Shown here in pieces: positions 34,746 to 42,983 of a DNA stretch of 64,000 nucleotides. Both the position numbers and the translations under genes were made by a program. How positions within the stretch are numbered: the stretch's first letter is position 1; each line of letters begins with the position of its first letter. The DNA is from Clostridia bacterium (GTDB taxonomy: Bacteria > Bacillota > Clostridia > Oscillospirales > CAG-382). The DNA lies in NCBI GenBank assembly GCA_017399965.1, contig JAFQAP010000004.1, forward strand, positions 91,348-155,347, written 5' to 3'. Below the pieces are notes generated by a model. That model saw only the letters and a program-made list of their open reading frames with translations, was not told the DNA's origin and searched no databases.

Positions 34746-35348
34746 TTCATCTTTCATTGCGGAAACGATGTATTCGGCGCATTTTTCAATGCCGAGAACG
34801 CCGCTGTCCAGACACATGTGGTAGTTGGTGGTATCTCCCCACTCCTCGCCGGTATAATGCTTATAATGCGCACGACGCTTTGCATCTTTATCCGCAAGGC
34901 GTTTTTGCGGTTTACTCTCGCTTTCGCCGTATAATCTTACGATACGTTCTGCACGGAATTCATCGGATGCGTGGATAAACACGCGCAGCACGTCTTCCCT
35001 ATCCTTTAAGATACGGTCCGCGCATCTGCCGACGATAACACAGGGACCTTTTTCCGCAAGATCAAGGATCACCTTTCTTTGAATGACCCACAGAAAATCC
35101 GAAGCGGACATTCCACCCATTATACCGGGAACACCGGGATTTGAAAAAGCGTATGACCAAACACTTTTTCCGCGGGCGTGCTCGCCGATCTGTTCTATAT
35201 ATTCTTCGGAAAAGCCGGTTTCCAAAGCAACTTTTTCCACTATCTCTTTATCGTAATAAGGAATTCCCAAACGCTCTGCAACGGTTTTTGCAATAGTTCT
35301 GCCTCCGCTGCCAAACTGTCTTCCCACAGTGATTATGTTTTTTTTCAT
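34743..35348 (-). CDS. Cytidylate kinase-like protein
   Basis: A 201-residue member of the Cytidylate_kin2 family of P-loop kinases. The Walker A-like loop is GRQFGSGGRTIAK (about 9-21); IPYYDKEIVEKV and the later GRCADRIL are typical of the family. It differs from the main Cmk by its compact form and lacks the usual NMP-binding insertion. A role as a nucleotide or small-molecule kinase is assumed from the family. It follows the CarD gene after 25 bases and probably shares its promoter. Confidence 0.88.
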   Translation of the reverse strand: MKKNIITVGRQFGSGGRTIAKTVAERLGIPYYDKEIVEKVALETGFSEEYIEQIGEHARGKSVWSYAFSNPGVPGIMGGMSASDFLWVIQRKVILDLAEKGPCVIVGRCADRILKDREDVLRVFIHASDEFRAERIVRLYGESESKPQKRLADKDAKRRAHYKHYTGEEWGDTTNYHMCLDSGVLGIEKCAEYIVSAMKDE

Positions 35349-35373
35349 AAATTAACCTCCGTTTAAGAGAAGT

Positions 35374-35886
35374 TTATGATAAAGCCTTATTCAAATATTC
35401 CAAAGCACCCGATCTTTGGGTTCCCAGCACCCAAGCAAGTTCTTCTTCCACAATGCGTTCCGCAGACCTGAAAAAATGCTCGTCCGCATCGGAAAGGCGC
35501 TTTCCTGCCTGATTAAGCAAAAGTCTTTTTCTGTATATGCAATCTGCCAAAAGCATAAGAGATTTCATTTCGCCCTGCAAAAGTATCTCTTTAAAAGAGG
35601 TTATACGTTTTTTGCGGTCGTCTATCCAATCCATGCGCTCGTTCTTTGCCTGCGCTATAATACCGTCAAATTCATCCTTGGAAAACACGTAGCGCATCTT
35701 GCCGCACAGCAAGGGATTATCTACAGGTACGTACAAAACTGAAGAGGGATTATTATTGGGACGAAGAATATAATAAGTTTTATCATCTTCTTCCGAATTC
35801 CGCATCGGTCCTATTTCTTCTACAAGACATACACCGTTAACGGCATACACCACGTATTCGCCCTTTGAAAACAAAGTTCGCCACAT
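35374..35886 (-). CDS. CarD/CdnL-family transcription factor
   Basis: A 170-residue regulator with an N-terminal Tudor-like RNA-polymerase-interacting domain (FSKGEYVVYAVNGVCLVEEIG at about 6-26; YYILRPNNNPSSVLYVPVDN) and a helical DNA-binding C-terminal part with a conserved WxxD-like stretch. CarD proteins bind the polymerase beta subunit and stabilise open promoter complexes. The ATG at 35886 has GGAAAGG only 4 bases away; the TTG five codons later is an alternative. Own promoter; likely co-transcribed with the kinase-like gene. Confidence 0.88.
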   Translation of the reverse strand: MWRTLFSKGEYVVYAVNGVCLVEEIGPMRNSEEDDKTYYILRPNNNPSSVLYVPVDNPLLCGKMRYVFSKDEFDGIIAQAKNERMDWIDDRKKRITSFKEILLQGEMKSLMLLADCIYRKRLLLNQAGKRLSDADEHFFRSAERIVEEELAWVLGTQRSGALEYLNKALS

Positions 35887-35918
35887 CCTTTCCGTTTTTT
35901 GTAAAATACCCTGAATTT

Positions 35919-35946
35919 ATTATACCAAAAATGCAAATGTTTTCAA
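35919..35946 (-). promoter_or_regulatory. Promoter of the carD-kinase operon
   Basis: Minus strand: TTGAAA (35941-35946), 16 bases, TATAAT (35919-35924). Confidence 0.75.
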
Positions 35947-35997
35947 GAGTAATTTTGTACAAACTATTAACGCCAAGAATTGTTGAACTTTACTTAG

Positions 35998-36369
35998 CTA
36001 AAGTTTTGACATAAAGCGCGCCGAATCGACAATAAACCTTTCGTGAGTGCCTTCCCCCGTTTTTCCTTTGCTGTCAAAGGCTTGAACTGTAAAGACCAAA
36101 CGGCGTCTGTCGATCTCCGTAAGCTCACAGCTGTATGTAACCGTATCTCCCAAAGGAGTTGCGGCGAGATGTGAGATATTTACTTTTGTTCCTACGGTGG
36201 TAAAGCCTTCTTCAAGAAAAGGCTGAACGCAGTTCATACATACGTTTTCCATTCCCGCAATAAGCGCGGGCGTGGCAAGTACACAAAGACTGCCGCTTCC
36301 CATATTCTTTGCGGAAAGCGCTTCCGTTACAGTTATCTCTATGCTGTTTTTTAAACCTGTTTCTAACAT
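35998..36369 (-). CDS. FlK-like hotdog thioesterase
   Basis: A 123-residue hotdog-fold protein resembling fluoroacetyl-CoA thioesterase FlK. VLATPALIAGMENVCMNCVQPFL is the long central helix with the Thr/Glu region, and VGTKVNISHLAATPLGD is the substrate-facing strand with His. Hydrolysis of a short acyl-CoA is the likely activity; the true substrate is not known and FlK-like proteins are often general. It follows the hemolysin III gene after 11 bases with AAAGGAGT upstream of the ATG. Confidence 0.85.
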   Translation of the reverse strand: MLETGLKNSIEITVTEALSAKNMGSGSLCVLATPALIAGMENVCMNCVQPFLEEGFTTVGTKVNISHLAATPLGDTVTYSCELTEIDRRRLVFTVQAFDSKGKTGEGTHERFIVDSARFMSKL

Positions 36370-36380
36370 ATCTTACTCCT

Positions 36381-37049
36381 TTAAAGGGCATATAATGCTA
36401 TTCCTATATATTGAAATACGCTTCCGCCAATAACGAACACATGAAAAGCATTGTGCATATATCTGCGTTTTTTGCCCAATCCGTAAAGAATTGCGCCTAT
36501 GGTATACAGAATTCCGCCTCCCAGCACGTATAAAAATCCCGGCAAGGTAAGCACTTCTATAGTGGGAACTACGGCAAAAATTATAGCCCAGCCCATCATA
36601 ACATAGCATATCATAGAGAAAACGCGGTATTGCTTAAGATCTATTGCGGTAAGGGTTATTGCCAATGCGGCGCATCCCCATTCGATACCGAAAACCACCC
36701 AAGCAATAACGGGATATACAGGACGGAGCGCACACAACAAAATGGGAGTGTAAGTGCCCGCTATAAGCAGATAAATAGTGCAATGATCAAGCACCTGTAA
36801 AACCTTTTTGGCTATACCGGGTCTTAGCCCGTGGTAAATACTGGACATACAGTAAAGCAATATCATAGAGGCGCCGTAAACAGATGACGTTACCACACCG
36901 TAAACACTTCCTTTGAAGGCGGAAATTATAATTCCCGATACCAGCACGAATACGGCAAATGCGCCGCCTACAATATGGGATACCATATTGAATATCTCTT
37001 CCCCTTTGGTGTAAGTGGGAAGTACGCGGTCTGAAAGTTTTGTTCTCAA
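36381..37049 (-). CDS. Hemolysin III / PAQR-family membrane protein
   Basis: A 222-residue seven-helix membrane protein of the YqfA/PAQR family. The putative zinc-site motifs are present: SSIYH after helix 2, LDHCTIYLLIAGTYTP, and MHNAFHVFV before the last helix. The TTG at 37049, five bases after GGAGGTG, is the best start; an open frame begins 16 codons earlier but has no ribosome site. The function in bacteria is unclear; relatives include hydrolase-like integral membrane proteins. Confidence 0.9.
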   Translation of the reverse strand: MRTKLSDRVLPTYTKGEEIFNMVSHIVGGAFAVFVLVSGIIISAFKGSVYGVVTSSVYGASMILLYCMSSIYHGLRPGIAKKVLQVLDHCTIYLLIAGTYTPILLCALRPVYPVIAWVVFGIEWGCAALAITLTAIDLKQYRVFSMICYVMMGWAIIFAVVPTIEVLTLPGFLYVLGGGILYTIGAILYGLGKKRRYMHNAFHVFVIGGSVFQYIGIALYAL

Positions 37050-37078
37050 AAAGGCACCTCCAAAATAATGTGATATAT

Positions 37079-37107
37079 ATAATAGCACTATGTACAAAAC
37101 AAATCAA
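37079..37107 (-). promoter_or_regulatory. Promoter of the hemolysin III-thioesterase operon
   Basis: Minus strand: TTGATT (37102-37107), 17 bases, TATTAT (37079-37084). Confidence 0.7.
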
Positions 37108-37129
37108 TATTAATTTGTTAATATTCGCA

Positions 37130-37158
37130 TTGACTATACGTAAAATTAATGGTAGAAT
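37130..37158 (+). promoter_or_regulatory. Promoter of the GH3 gene
   Basis: TTGACT (37130-37135), 17 bases, TAGAAT (37153-37158). Confidence 0.75.
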
Positions 37159-37182
37159 AACACCCGAGAGGTGATAGTATTT

Positions 37183-39858
37183 ATGAATGTTAAAAATGCG
37201 TTTGAATATCTTACCGGCGCAAAAAAATATACTTATGAACAGTCTGTGCCCGAAGCACTTTTGTGCGCAGCGGAGGCTGTTGTAATGCTGGAAAACAAGG
37301 AAAACTGCCTTCCTTTAAAAGAAAATGCAAAGGTTTGTTTGTTTGGCAGAATGCAAAAGGACTATTTTATTTCCGGTACCGGAAGCGGAGGACGCGTCGC
37401 ACCCCCTTACGTTACCAATATTGCGGATTCGCTTAAAGAAGAAGGTGTTTTGCTTGATGCGGAAACCGAGGCTTTTTACGATGAATTCGTTAAAGAAAAC
37501 CCTTACGACCCCGATAACGGCTGGACACATCCCTGGTCCCAGAAAGAGCCTGAATTAACCGAAGAGTTTGTAACCGCCGCTTCCCAAAGGTGCGATACCG
37601 CAATAGTAATTATTGCCCGCACCGCAGGCGAAGACAAGGACTGCGCTCCTGTCGGGGGAAGTTACTTCCTTTCCGAAACGGAGGAAAATAACTTTTCTAT
37701 TATACGCCAAAAATTTGCCAAAGTATGCGTTTTACTCAACGTTTGCGGCGTAATGGATATGTCTTGGGTAAAGAAATATGATATCGACAGCGTACTCTAC
37801 CTCTGGCAGGCAGGTATGATGGGCGGCAAGGCGGCGGCGCAGGTGCTTTGCGGAAAAATATCCCCCAGCGGAAAACTGCCCGATACCATCGCAGTTTCTC
37901 CCGAATGTATCCCTTCGACAAATAACTACGGCGGTACCGAATTCAATCTCTACCAAGAAGATATATACGTTGGCTACCGTTATTTCAATACCTTTGCAAA
38001 GCAGGACATTGCATATCCCTTCGGATTTGGCTTGTCTTATACCGATTTTGAGATCAACACCACCGAAGCGAGCGCAAAAGACGGTGTTGTAAACATTAGC
38101 TTTACCGTAAAGAATACCGGCAATTACAGCGGTAAGCAGGTCGTTCAGTGCTACTGCCGACAGCCCCAGGGCGTTCTGGGCAAAGCACAAAGCATTCTCT
38201 GCGGTTTTTACAAAACTCCCCTGCTTGCCCCCGGCGAAAGCTGTGAAGGTGTTATCTCCGTGCCCGAGCGTGTGATCGCTTCTTATGATGACAGCGGCAA
38301 GACGGGCAACCGTTTCTGCTACCTGCTTGAAAAGGGCGAGTACGTATACAGTATCGGTGATTCTTCCCTTAACACCACGGATGTATTCAAGACTTCACTT
38401 AACGATACCAAGGTTTTGAAGCAGTGCGTTTCCGCTTTGGCTCCCGTACGTGAATTTACACGTTTTTACAACGCAGACGGCACCGTTGCTTATGAAGACG
38501 TGCCTACAAGACAGCAAAAGTTCGTACTTCCCGAACTGCCAGAACTCCCCTATACCGGCGATAAAGGTATTACACTGCTTGACGTCGCGGAAAATAAAGC
38601 ATCAATGCACGAATTCCTAGCACAGCTTACAGATAAAGAGCTTTGCTGTATAGTACGCGGCGAGGGTATGAACAGTCCCAAGGTAACTCCCGGTACGGGC
38701 GCGGCTTTCGGCGGTGTTACAAAAGACCTTTCCCAAAAGAAGATACCTGTTATGTGCTGTACCGACGGTCCCTCCGGCATACGTATGGTAAGCGATGCAA
38801 AGTGCTTCTCTTACCCTGACGCTACCGCGATAGCCGCTACCTGGAACACAGAATTGGCAGAAAGTATGTACGTGCATTGCGGTAACGAGCTCGCCTCTTA
38901 TGCTGTAGACGTTCTCCTCGGTCCCGGCACTAACATTCACCGTAATCCTATGTGCGGAAGAAACTTTGAATATTTCTCCGAAGATCCCCTGCTGGCAGGT
39001 AAAATGTGTGCCGCAGTTTGCAGAGGTCTTGATAACGCAGGCGTTTCTGCCACTATAAAGCATTTTCTTGCCAACAACCAGGAAAAATCCCGCCACGATG
39101 TTGACGCGGTATTGTCCGAGCGTGCGGTAAGAGAAATATATGCTTTCCCCTTCTATATTGCAGTAACAGAAAGCAACGTACGCGCCGTGATGACCTCCTA
39201 CAACCCCGTAAACGGCGAATGGGCGGCAGGAAACGCAGACCTGTGCATCGGCATCCTGCGTGACGATTTCGGCTTTGACGGCTTTGTAATGAGCGACTGG
39301 TGGGCAAAGATTACAGGCGACGACGGCAAGGGCTGTACGACCAACCTTAAGGCTATGGTAAAAGCCCAGAACGACGTTTATATGGTTTGCTCCGATGCGG
39401 AAACGAGAGAGGATAATCTTGCAGTGAGCCTTGAAAACGGCGAGCTTACAAGAGCGCAGCTCGGTATATGCGCAGAGCATCTTTGCACATACGCCCTTGA
39501 CAGCCTTTCCTTTAAAGCAATGCGTGAAGGCTACGGCACCGCCGACCCCAAGAGCCTTGTTGAGGACAAAGAACCCGTGTTCACGACCGAGGTCGTGGAT
39601 TACAAGGCGGTATACAATTCCCCCAACGCACGCCGCGCCGTAATTGCAGTCGAACTTTCTTCCACAACCCCCGCACTTACACAGACGGATATTCAGCTTA
39701 TAATCACCTGGCATAATGCCGCTACGTATACCGTGGGCGGTACCGACGGAAAGATAATTACCGAATACCGTCTTATAAGCCTTTTGGAAGGCAACAACGA
39801 AATGACCTTTATGTCGGATACCGATAAAGTAAAGGTACATAAGGTAACTATATATTAA
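37183..39858 (+). CDS. Family 3 glycoside hydrolase with permuted domain order
   Basis: An 891-residue GH3 enzyme in which the domain normally found C-terminally comes first: an alpha/beta sandwich (about 1-270), then a fibronectin III-like domain (YPFGFGLSYTDFEI, about 280-400), then the TIM-barrel domain (about 460-890). The barrel has CTDGPSGIRM and the nucleophile Asp705 in VMSDWW. Similar permuted enzymes are known in Ruminococcus and Butyrivibrio beta-glucosidases. No signal peptide, so it probably hydrolyses imported oligosaccharides in the cytoplasm. The ATG at 37183 follows GAGAGGTGAT. Confidence 0.93.
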   Translation: MNVKNAFEYLTGAKKYTYEQSVPEALLCAAEAVVMLENKENCLPLKENAKVCLFGRMQKDYFISGTGSGGRVAPPYVTNIADSLKEEGVLLDAETEAFYDEFVKENPYDPDNGWTHPWSQKEPELTEEFVTAASQRCDTAIVIIARTAGEDKDCAPVGGSYFLSETEENNFSIIRQKFAKVCVLLNVCGVMDMSWVKKYDIDSVLYLWQAGMMGGKAAAQVLCGKISPSGKLPDTIAVSPECIPSTNNYGGTEFNLYQEDIYVGYRYFNTFAKQDIAYPFGFGLSYTDFEINTTEASAKDGVVNISFTVKNTGNYSGKQVVQCYCRQPQGVLGKAQSILCGFYKTPLLAPGESCEGVISVPERVIASYDDSGKTGNRFCYLLEKGEYVYSIGDSSLNTTDVFKTSLNDTKVLKQCVSALAPVREFTRFYNADGTVAYEDVPTRQQKFVLPELPELPYTGDKGITLLDVAENKASMHEFLAQLTDKELCCIVRGEGMNSPKVTPGTGAAFGGVTKDLSQKKIPVMCCTDGPSGIRMVSDAKCFSYPDATAIAATWNTELAESMYVHCGNELASYAVDVLLGPGTNIHRNPMCGRNFEYFSEDPLLAGKMCAAVCRGLDNAGVSATIKHFLANNQEKSRHDVDAVLSERAVREIYAFPFYIAVTESNVRAVMTSYNPVNGEWAAGNADLCIGILRDDFGFDGFVMSDWWAKITGDDGKGCTTNLKAMVKAQNDVYMVCSDAETREDNLAVSLENGELTRAQLGICAEHLCTYALDSLSFKAMREGYGTADPKSLVEDKEPVFTTEVVDYKAVYNSPNARRAVIAVELSSTTPALTQTDIQLIITWHNAATYTVGGTDGKIITEYRLISLLEGNNEMTFMSDTDKVKVHKVTIY

Positions 39859-39913
39859 AAGGCTGCAATAATATGAATTGACTGATTTAGCTTTCAAACA
39901 GTCAAATGCAATT

Positions 39914-39951
39914 TACCGCAGAGAGATATCACTGTTCTCTCTGCGGTTTTT
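39914..39951 (+). terminator. Terminator of the GH3 gene
   Basis: ACCGCAGAGAGA pairs perfectly with TCTCTCTGCGGT (12 bp), followed by TTTTACTTTTT. Confidence 0.85.
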
Positions 39952-40047
39952 ACTTTTTCTTATTAAATGTCTCGTGTTACCGCGTTCAACGACTTGTGGT
40001 CGCAATACATGAATATTTAATCGAGTATGCCAACTTATGAATAACAG

Positions 40048-41049
40048 CTATATTTGAGTTATTATGTCTTGCAAGTAATTGACAATATATTGACGAATTT
40101 CATTGCCGGGCTTATGATCGACGCCATGCTGAGTTATACAAACAATATTGTTAAGATTAAGTTCTTTAATCAACTCCTGATACATGTTCCATCGGTCAGG
40201 CATCCCTATCTTACCAAACAATCTGTAGATTTGTTGACGTTCCTCCTCAGTGAAAGAATCATGATACGGAACGGAATCGTTATAATCTATATCGCCCATA
40301 TAAAACAACTGTTGAATTGATTTGTATTCCTCAAAACATGGGTTGATATTTGAGTACTTATCCATATTTCCTATGCCATTAGGCCATAGCAATGTTTCAC
40401 CATTAAAAGTTTTCAGTGGCAGAGTGAAAGAATGCATACATCCGCCGCCGACAGCCGCTAAAACATAGTTAGGATGAAGTATGGTAAATCTATGAGCAAA
40501 GTCTCCGCCCGAAGAAAAGCCTTTCACGATAAATCTGTTATACAATTCTATATTTGCATTTAAAAATCGATTCTTTATATCCTGAAACATGGCAATGAGC
40601 TGTAAATCAACTCGTGCAATCGGAGATTCGGTAATTGACATACTTTTGCTTGTCAGTGCATGAGTAAAGATATTAGTGTTGTTTTCCTTGTCTTCGGGTC
40701 GAGGAAAAAGAGGCATAATAATAGGACACTTAAGTTTTTTTGCTAAAAAATGCGGAAAACCGCCGTTAGATAATTCGAAAACCGCTTTATTATATACGAT
40801 TTCAGAGGCCTTTTCAATTGATCCAATTTCACCGACGGACGGTCCTTCAACTATTAATATGGGCTTAGTCATTAAAAATATAGGGATATATATCAAATAT
40901 CCAAAATTAAAACCCTTTTCCGGTTTCGCTGCAAATTTCAAAACATATCCATCTACAGCACCATCATTGTCGTAACTTTCTTGGAATGAATCATCAAATG
41001 CGATCTTCTTTATAATTTCTTTGGTTATCAAGCATTTTATATTATCCAT
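40048..41049 (-). CDS. Alpha/beta-hydrolase-like protein, AT-richer than its neighbours
   Basis: A 333-residue soluble protein with a recognisable hydrolase triad pattern: nucleophile elbow GFSSGG (about residue 174), acid likely in GDIDYND, and His in QHGVDHKPG near the C-terminus. There is no signal peptide. Codon choice is visibly more A/T-ended than in the flanking GH3 gene, and it neighbours another atypical gene, so recent acquisition is plausible. Its own promoter precedes it. The substrate is unknown; the closest feeling is PHB-depolymerase-like esterases, but the match is weak. Confidence 0.75.
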   Translation of the reverse strand: MDNIKCLITKEIIKKIAFDDSFQESYDNDGAVDGYVLKFAAKPEKGFNFGYLIYIPIFLMTKPILIVEGPSVGEIGSIEKASEIVYNKAVFELSNGGFPHFLAKKLKCPIIMPLFPRPEDKENNTNIFTHALTSKSMSITESPIARVDLQLIAMFQDIKNRFLNANIELYNRFIVKGFSSGGDFAHRFTILHPNYVLAAVGGGCMHSFTLPLKTFNGETLLWPNGIGNMDKYSNINPCFEEYKSIQQLFYMGDIDYNDSVPYHDSFTEEERQQIYRLFGKIGMPDRWNMYQELIKELNLNNIVCITQHGVDHKPGNEIRQYIVNYLQDIITQI

Positions 41050-41080
41050 GTTAGCTTCTCCTAATTAGCATGCTGATTGT

Positions 41081-41109
41081 ATTATAGTTAGGTTGTCCGA
41101 AGAAATCAA
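41081..41109 (-). promoter_or_regulatory. Promoter of the hydrolase gene
   Basis: Minus strand: TTGATT (41104-41109), 17 bases, TATAAT (41081-41086). Confidence 0.7.
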
Positions 41110-41267
41110 TATATTTAAGGAATTTGTTAATCAACTTGTGGTTGATATGGTCAGATTAGTAATATCAGTAAAAATGCTATGAAAAAGAAAAGACGAATGA
41201 TCTTTATATGGACTAAAGTTTTAAAGCTTATAGCTTTACACAACTAATAACATTAATGTAACATAGT

Positions 41268-41307
41268 TCACCGCCGAGAGTAACCGTTTGGCTTCTCTCG
41301 GCGGTGA
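41268..41307. repeat. Strong inverted repeat after the sigma factor gene
   Basis: TCACCGCCGAGAG and CTCTCGGCGGTGA pair over 13 bp. It lies 6 bases after the stop of the minus-strand sigma gene and could terminate it, though the T run is weak on both strands. The 158 bases between it and the hydrolase promoter (41110-41267) contain nothing I can name. Confidence 0.65.
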
Positions 41308-41313
41308 TAAATT

Positions 41314-42864
41314 TTAGTTTAAAACAACATAGGTAGTAGGCATTTCAAACGGATGCCATGCAGTAGTCAACACTTGTCTTTCCATAAGAATGGCTGCGGG
41401 AATGCAAACGGCGTTCAAGAATTTATCCATTGATGCAACACCCTCAACCTGATCCTGCAAATGTTTGGGAGTGTGTTCACTTAAAATCCCGGTAGCAGTT
41501 TTATCCAATTCGATAATGATCGATTTCAGCTCAGTCGATACAAATTCCGATACCATATCTACAATAGCTTTGTACTGCTCTGAGGTATACACCGGAACCG
41601 TTGCTCGATACGTTTCGTTTTCCTTAATAACATATCCATTTTTTATCATTTGTGCAATAGCTTCAAGATCATATTCGTTGTACGCAACTTTTTCACCACG
41701 GCAAATATTGCAAAAAACACTTTTATAATGTTCGTTCCCATAAAAATCGTGATGGTCGCCTTTGCCCTTGCCGTCTTTCCAATAATCAAAAAAGTATAAT
41801 CTATCACCGGATCTGCTTTCCATGCTGCTGTAATTGAACATGAACTTTTCGTTCAATTTTTCTATACACCAAAGGTAAGCAGGTTCTCCCCATGCCGTTT
41901 TTGGTACTTTAAATTCGTTATAATCAACTTCGCAGATCGCCATAAAGAGAATTGCGGCAAGCTGCCAACGCAATGTATTTTCGGAAAAATTGCTGCCTAT
42001 AAAACCGATATTTTTATATTCCAAAGACTTTTCCCTGATAAAAGCTTCGATCTTATCGGCGATTTTCTCGTGGTATTTTGTGTCGGCACGTTCAATTTCG
42101 TCTGCACACTCGGATGTAATAACAATAACATTTGCTTTATAACGTTTGCCGTCTCTTAGTATGATCTGTTTGTCCTCAAGTTCTTTTATTTCATCATCAA
42201 GATACGGAAGCGGGATACCGGTTTCGAGACTGATCTGCTGAACGGTAAGCGCATCATTATAACAAGCGCTGACAATATTCTGCCTGATCTTACTCTGCAT
42301 AAAATCCCAAAACTGATTGGGACCATGACCGCTATACATCGGAATTAATGTTTTGGGATTATAACTGAGTTCTCCAAGATTTCTTTCCATATTCATTCCT
42401 TCTTTCAATATTTTTCTTGATTTAAAAAGCAGGTATTTCACTATTCCTTCGGAAACAGTGAGAACAGATGCAATCTCCGAACAAGAACGCCCATCGATAT
42501 AATACATGATCGTTGCTTTACGGTATTTTTCGGAAAGCAATGCGAGTTCACGGCGAAGAAGATACATATCACCGCTGTCATCCTCAGCAAAATTATCTTC
42601 GATGGGAATATCGGATGTCAATTCGCAGGTACTGCTTTTCAGTTTTTTCCTGTACCACTGTTTATAAACATTTCCTGCAACACCCCACATGAATCCGTAA
42701 AATGCTTTATCATCGCGAATATTTCCTGCTGATCTAAGCAACTCGCACAAAATATCCTGCGAAAGATCTTCTGCCTCTTCCCGTGTAGGTGTTTTCGACA
42801 TACAATACGAAAATATCGTTTTAGACACTTCCGTGATCTTTTCTCGCACTTCTTTTTCGTCCAT
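41314..42864 (-). CDS. Sigma-70-type (ECF-like) sigma factor with long C-terminal extension
   Basis: A 516-residue protein. Residues about 1-85 are sigma region 2 (EAEDLSQDILCELLRSAG, FYGFMWGVAGNVYKQWYRKK) and about 108-155 are region 4 (LALLSEKYRKATIMYYIDGRSCSEIASVLTVSEG), which is the whole of a usual ECF factor. The remaining 350 residues are an extension with a winged-helix-like part (TVQQISLETGIPLPYLDDEI, about 208-250) and further alpha/beta segments; no domain there is recognised. GGGAGGTGAGC precedes the ATG. There is no anti-sigma factor gene next to it, so the extension may itself regulate activity. Confidence 0.85.
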   Translation of the reverse strand: MDEKEVREKITEVSKTIFSYCMSKTPTREEAEDLSQDILCELLRSAGNIRDDKAFYGFMWGVAGNVYKQWYRKKLKSSTCELTSDIPIEDNFAEDDSGDMYLLRRELALLSEKYRKATIMYYIDGRSCSEIASVLTVSEGIVKYLLFKSRKILKEGMNMERNLGELSYNPKTLIPMYSGHGPNQFWDFMQSKIRQNIVSACYNDALTVQQISLETGIPLPYLDDEIKELEDKQIILRDGKRYKANVIVITSECADEIERADTKYHEKIADKIEAFIREKSLEYKNIGFIGSNFSENTLRWQLAAILFMAICEVDYNEFKVPKTAWGEPAYLWCIEKLNEKFMFNYSSMESRSGDRLYFFDYWKDGKGKGDHHDFYGNEHYKSVFCNICRGEKVAYNEYDLEAIAQMIKNGYVIKENETYRATVPVYTSEQYKAIVDMVSEFVSTELKSIIIELDKTATGILSEHTPKHLQDQVEGVASMDKFLNAVCIPAAILMERQVLTTAWHPFEMPTTYVVLN

Positions 42865-42944
42865 CCGCTCACCTCCCTGTATGTTTTCAGAAGCTTCTGC
42901 CCTTATAGTGAAAGAAAAATGATTTGGTTAATGTTTTTTGTAAA

Positions 42945-42978
42945 TATTTATAAAATTACGCCCGAGTTTTCTCGGGCG
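42945..42978 (-). terminator. Terminator after the parvulin gene
   Basis: CGCCCGAG and CTCGGGCG around TTTT (42959-42978); read on the minus strand it is followed by the T-rich TAATTTTATAAATA. Confidence 0.75.
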
Positions 42979-42983
42979 CTGTT

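Noticed and set aside
38617..39897. Long open frame of about 426 codons on the minus strand inside the GH3 gene
   Set aside because: It is antisense to a gene with clear catalytic motifs, lacks a ribosome site, and its protein is Cys/His/Gly-rich without known motifs; a codon-bias shadow.
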